Source: Clostridiales bacterium (GTDB lineage Bacteria; Bacillota_A; Clostridia; Lachnospirales; Bianqueaceae). From it: a stretch of DNA of 8,034 bases. Shown here in pieces: positions 6,386-8,034 of the stretch (the stretch's first letter is position 1; each line of letters starts with the position of its first letter). The notes under the pieces were generated by a model. It was not told the origin of the DNA. It made no database searches and saw nothing but the letters and a program-made list of their open reading frames with translations. Made by a program: the position numbers and the translations under genes. The DNA is taken from assembly GCA_019423265.1 (NCBI GenBank), contig JAHZBS010000105.1:1-8034 (forward strand). The letters run 5' to 3'.

Positions 6386-7342
6386 TCACAGACACTCTGC
6401 CCAAATTTTCGCTTTCGCCACAAAATTTTCCCCTGGCAATAGGGAGGCCATGCCGGATTCGCCCTCGGAGATGGGAAGATTGGGCGCGTTGACTCTCCAA
6501 TTTTGCGGTTCAATACAGATGAAACTTCCTTCTCTCTCACAATTCCAGATCATCCAATGTTTATACGCGGAGTCCACCTCATACCATGTCTTGATCCCCA
6601 AACTCGGCGTCGTGATAACCGCCCCATGGAAATTGCCCTCCAATGGCTTCGATGTAAAATGATCGTCCAGATCCGCGTAAAATGGCGATAGACCCTCTGT
6701 CCTCATTTTTTGTTCTTCCTCTGACAGCGCTAGCATTTCCCCCGTTGGCAGCATCCGCTCACTCATGACAATTTTGCTGCCCACCGAAACCTGGATGGTG
6801 GTATCCAGCGCTGCGCGGAAAGCGCTATGCCAACCCAAACCAAAGGGCATTTTGCCGGTCCCATCGTTGCGCAGCGCAAACTCCTGGGTCAGCCCGTCGT
6901 GATTGAGGGTGTACAGGATTTTGGCCGTAAATACATGGGGATAATATGGATAAAAATCGGAGTCTTCTCTGGCCTCAAAGGTGAGGCAGACCTGTGCCTC
7001 CCCGTCGCTGTCCTTCACCGCCGCCAGGCTCCAAGGGCGATCCTGGAGAAAGCCGTGGAGCGAGTTGTTCCGCGCTACCTCATTGCGGGGAAACTCATAC
7101 CGCCGCCCATCAAAAGTAAAGACACCGTCCTCAATGCGATTCGGTGGAAACAGGACAGGCAGTCCGTAACTCGTGGGTTTCTGGGCGATGCTCTCCAGGG
7201 TGTCGTATTGGTGCAGCAATTGTACATCACCCTTTTTTAGTGAGATCAAGTTACCCCCGATCTCCGGCAAAATCTTGGCCTCATAGCCGCCTGCTTTGAC
7301 AGTCCAAAGAGCGTCTGCCAGACCAACTGACTGGTTTATCAT
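6386..7342 (-). CDS. Aldose 1-epimerase (mutarotase) family protein
   Basis: 318 residues from the ATG at 7340-7342, chosen because GGAGGAG lies 6 nt upstream; the frame stays open a further 92 codons upstream but that part overlaps another gene and lacks family sequence. The galactose-mutarotase fold is indicated by GLPVLFPPNRIEDGVFTFDG (60-79, with R69), NNSLHGF with H96, GWHSAF with H172 and ICIEPQNW with E278, positions that match the substrate-binding arginine, the two histidines and the catalytic glutamate of the family. It should interconvert alpha and beta anomers of an aldose in the cytoplasm; the sugar cannot be told. The family also contains hexose-6-phosphate mutarotases and uncharacterised members, so a galM label would be too specific. 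It has its own promoter and terminator and no sugar operon beside it. Confidence 0.88.
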   Translation of the reverse strand: MINQSVGLADALWTVKAGGYEAKILPEIGGNLISLKKGDVQLLHQYDTLESIAQKPTSYGLPVLFPPNRIEDGVFTFDGRRYEFPRNEVARNNSLHGFLQDRPWSLAAVKDSDGEAQVCLTFEAREDSDFYPYYPHVFTAKILYTLNHDGLTQEFALRNDGTGKMPFGLGWHSAFRAALDTTIQVSVGSKIVMSERMLPTGEMLALSEEEQKMRTEGLSPFYADLDDHFTSKPLEGNFHGAVITTPSLGIKTWYEVDSAYKHWMIWNCEREGSFICIEPQNWRVNAPNLPISEGESGMASLLPGENFVAKAKIWAECL

Positions 7343-7348
7343 ATTGTA

Positions 7349-7355
7349 CTCCTCC
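7349..7355 (-). promoter_or_regulatory. Ribosome binding site that fixes the epimerase start
   Basis: GGAGGAG on the minus strand, 6 nt from the ATG at 7340-7342. No comparable site precedes the upstream ATG codons in this frame. Confidence 0.85.
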
Positions 7356-7384
7356 ATTTGACCATTGGTCTTGAATTCCATCTG

Positions 7385-7413
7385 ATTGTACCACATCCAT
7401 ATGGAATAGACAA
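7385..7413 (-). promoter_or_regulatory. Promoter of the epimerase gene
   Basis: Minus strand: -35 TTGTCT (7408-7413) and -10 TACAAT (7385-7390) with 17-bp spacing. It begins right after the stop codon of the upstream membrane-protein gene (7416-7418). The leader would be about 36 nt. The -35 matches consensus at four of six positions, the -10 at five. Confidence 0.5.
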
Positions 7414-7415
7414 GC

Positions 7416-7907
7416 TTACAGGCGGCTGCCAGTCCAAAGTTTTTTATAGATATCCCCCAGGGAATAGGGCGTTCCCTCTCTCCACAGACTCCACCGCAAC
7501 CGGTCTTCAAGCCAGATGGTGAAGGGCATGATGGCAAACCACAATACGCCATAGGGTAGACAAATCTGCCCCATGATATTGCCCGGCTGCCCGGTATAAT
7601 CCCATATCTGTAGGCCAAGCCACCGGTTGAGCACGATCCCAGTCAAAAGTTCAATTGTCAGGACGATGCAGGTTCCAAGAAAAGCCTGTGTTATAACCCG
7701 CATGGAATAAAAACGCGGAATTTTGTGAAGACTTCCTACTAAAACACCGCAAAGTCCTCCGATGGGAAGCATCACAATGTTGGCCCAACCGCCATTTCCG
7801 ATTCTCCAGATTCCCTCCACTGTGTAGTATAGCATTCCTGTGATCAACCATAAAATTAAAAACCGCAGACTATTTTGCAGCCTGCTGGGCCGACCGACTA
7901 TACGCAA
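7416..7907 (-). CDS. Small four-helix membrane protein, PF06541-like (putative ABC transporter permease family)
   Basis: 163 residues, hydrophobic, with four likely TM segments (about 14-30, 42-60, 72-96, 113-133). The segment ELLTGIVLNRWLGLQIWDYT, followed by GNIMGQICLPYGVLWFAI, closely resembles the conserved core of the family called 'putative ABC-transporter type IV' (PF06541): an acidic residue in a helix, W-D-Y, then N-x-x-G-x-I-C. The family name is historical; no ATPase partner is here and its function is unknown. The start is TTG (7905-7907) with AGGGGG 10 nt upstream; the first in-frame ATG would remove part of TM1, so TTG is preferred. It precedes the epimerase gene by 73 nt but that gene has its own promoter, so linkage may be loose. 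Confidence 0.75.
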   Translation of the reverse strand: MRIVGRPSRLQNSLRFLILWLITGMLYYTVEGIWRIGNGGWANIVMLPIGGLCGVLVGSLHKIPRFYSMRVITQAFLGTCIVLTIELLTGIVLNRWLGLQIWDYTGQPGNIMGQICLPYGVLWFAIMPFTIWLEDRLRWSLWREGTPYSLGDIYKKLWTGSRL

Positions 7908-7968
7908 ATGTTACACACCCCCTAAAACCGTATTTCGACATTAGTCTATGCGAAATTAGGAAATGTAA

Positions 7969-8007
7969 CGCTGGAAAAGGAAGGCGATTGTTCTTGACAT
8001 TCCAGCG
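7969..8007. repeat. Inverted repeat flanking the -35 of the outward promoter
   Basis: CGCTGGAA (7969-7976) and TTCCAGCG (8000-8007) are exact inverted copies with 23 nt between. The gap ends in the -35 hexamer and the right arm lies in the promoter spacer. Arm centres are 31 bp apart, about three helical turns, so an operator for a dimeric regulator is possible. Confidence 0.4.
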
Positions 8008-8022
8008 CGAAACCGGTACACT
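7994..8022 (+). promoter_or_regulatory. Plus-strand promoter reading out of the window
   Basis: TTGACA (7994-7999), 17 bp, TACACT (8017-8022). The -35 is perfect, the -10 fits at four positions. It would drive a gene beyond the right edge, divergent from the PF06541-like gene. No start codon for it is within the window. Confidence 0.5.
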
Positions 8023-8034
8023 CATACTATCGAT

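Noticed and set aside
6235..6540. Minus-strand 101-codon frame across the epimerase 3' end and terminator
   Set aside because: It overlaps the conserved C-terminus of the epimerase in another frame and reads through the terminator hairpin.
6378..6691. Plus-strand frames antisense to the epimerase
   Set aside because: Shadows of the real gene; no ribosome site or recognisable protein.
7343..7618. 92-codon upstream extension of the epimerase frame
   Set aside because: It overlaps the PF06541-like gene, has no family sequence, and the GGAGGAG site marks the ATG at 7342 as the start.

Overview
The window looks like chromosomal DNA from a Gram-positive Bacillota of class Clostridia, possibly a Lachnospiraceae relative. 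Evidence: AGGAGG-type ribosome binding sites, SigA-like promoters, near-even base composition, a WalR/WalK (YycF/YycG) two-component pair, an M23 peptidase with LysM and G5 domains, and a small PF06541-type membrane protein. The assignment is inferred from gene content, not from any search. All seven genes I can support lie on the minus strand and read right to left; nothing mobile, no RNA gene and no CRISPR array was seen.

Right part (about 8034 to 6270): a leftover of a divergent intergenic region with a plus-strand promoter pointing out of the window, then a four-helix membrane protein of the PF06541 type (TTG start), then an aldose 1-epimerase-family enzyme with its own promoter and strong Shine-Dalgarno site. 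A 27-bp perfect palindrome and a strong intrinsic terminator (13-bp stem) follow the epimerase.

Middle (about 6225 to 4505): a well-formed SigA-like promoter drives a single-gene unit for a membrane-anchored cell-wall peptidase (TM, LysM, G5, M23), closed by another hairpin terminator. A WalR-box-like element sits at its predicted transcription start.

Left part (about 4495 to 1): walR, walK, a small anchored Ig-like protein of unknown role, and a YycH/YycI-like membrane protein that runs off the left edge. The last one is an open frame of about 383 codons with no stop inside the window. This is the classic essential cell-wall stress locus: WalK senses wall or lipid-II status, WalR controls autolysin genes, and YycH/YycI-like proteins tune WalK from outside the membrane. 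The neighbouring M23 hydrolase is a natural WalR target. The points most worth following are the two WalR-box-like elements around the peptidase gene, the Ig-like protein in the wal operon, and a hairpin that overlaps the walR stop codon and could set the walR/walK ratio.
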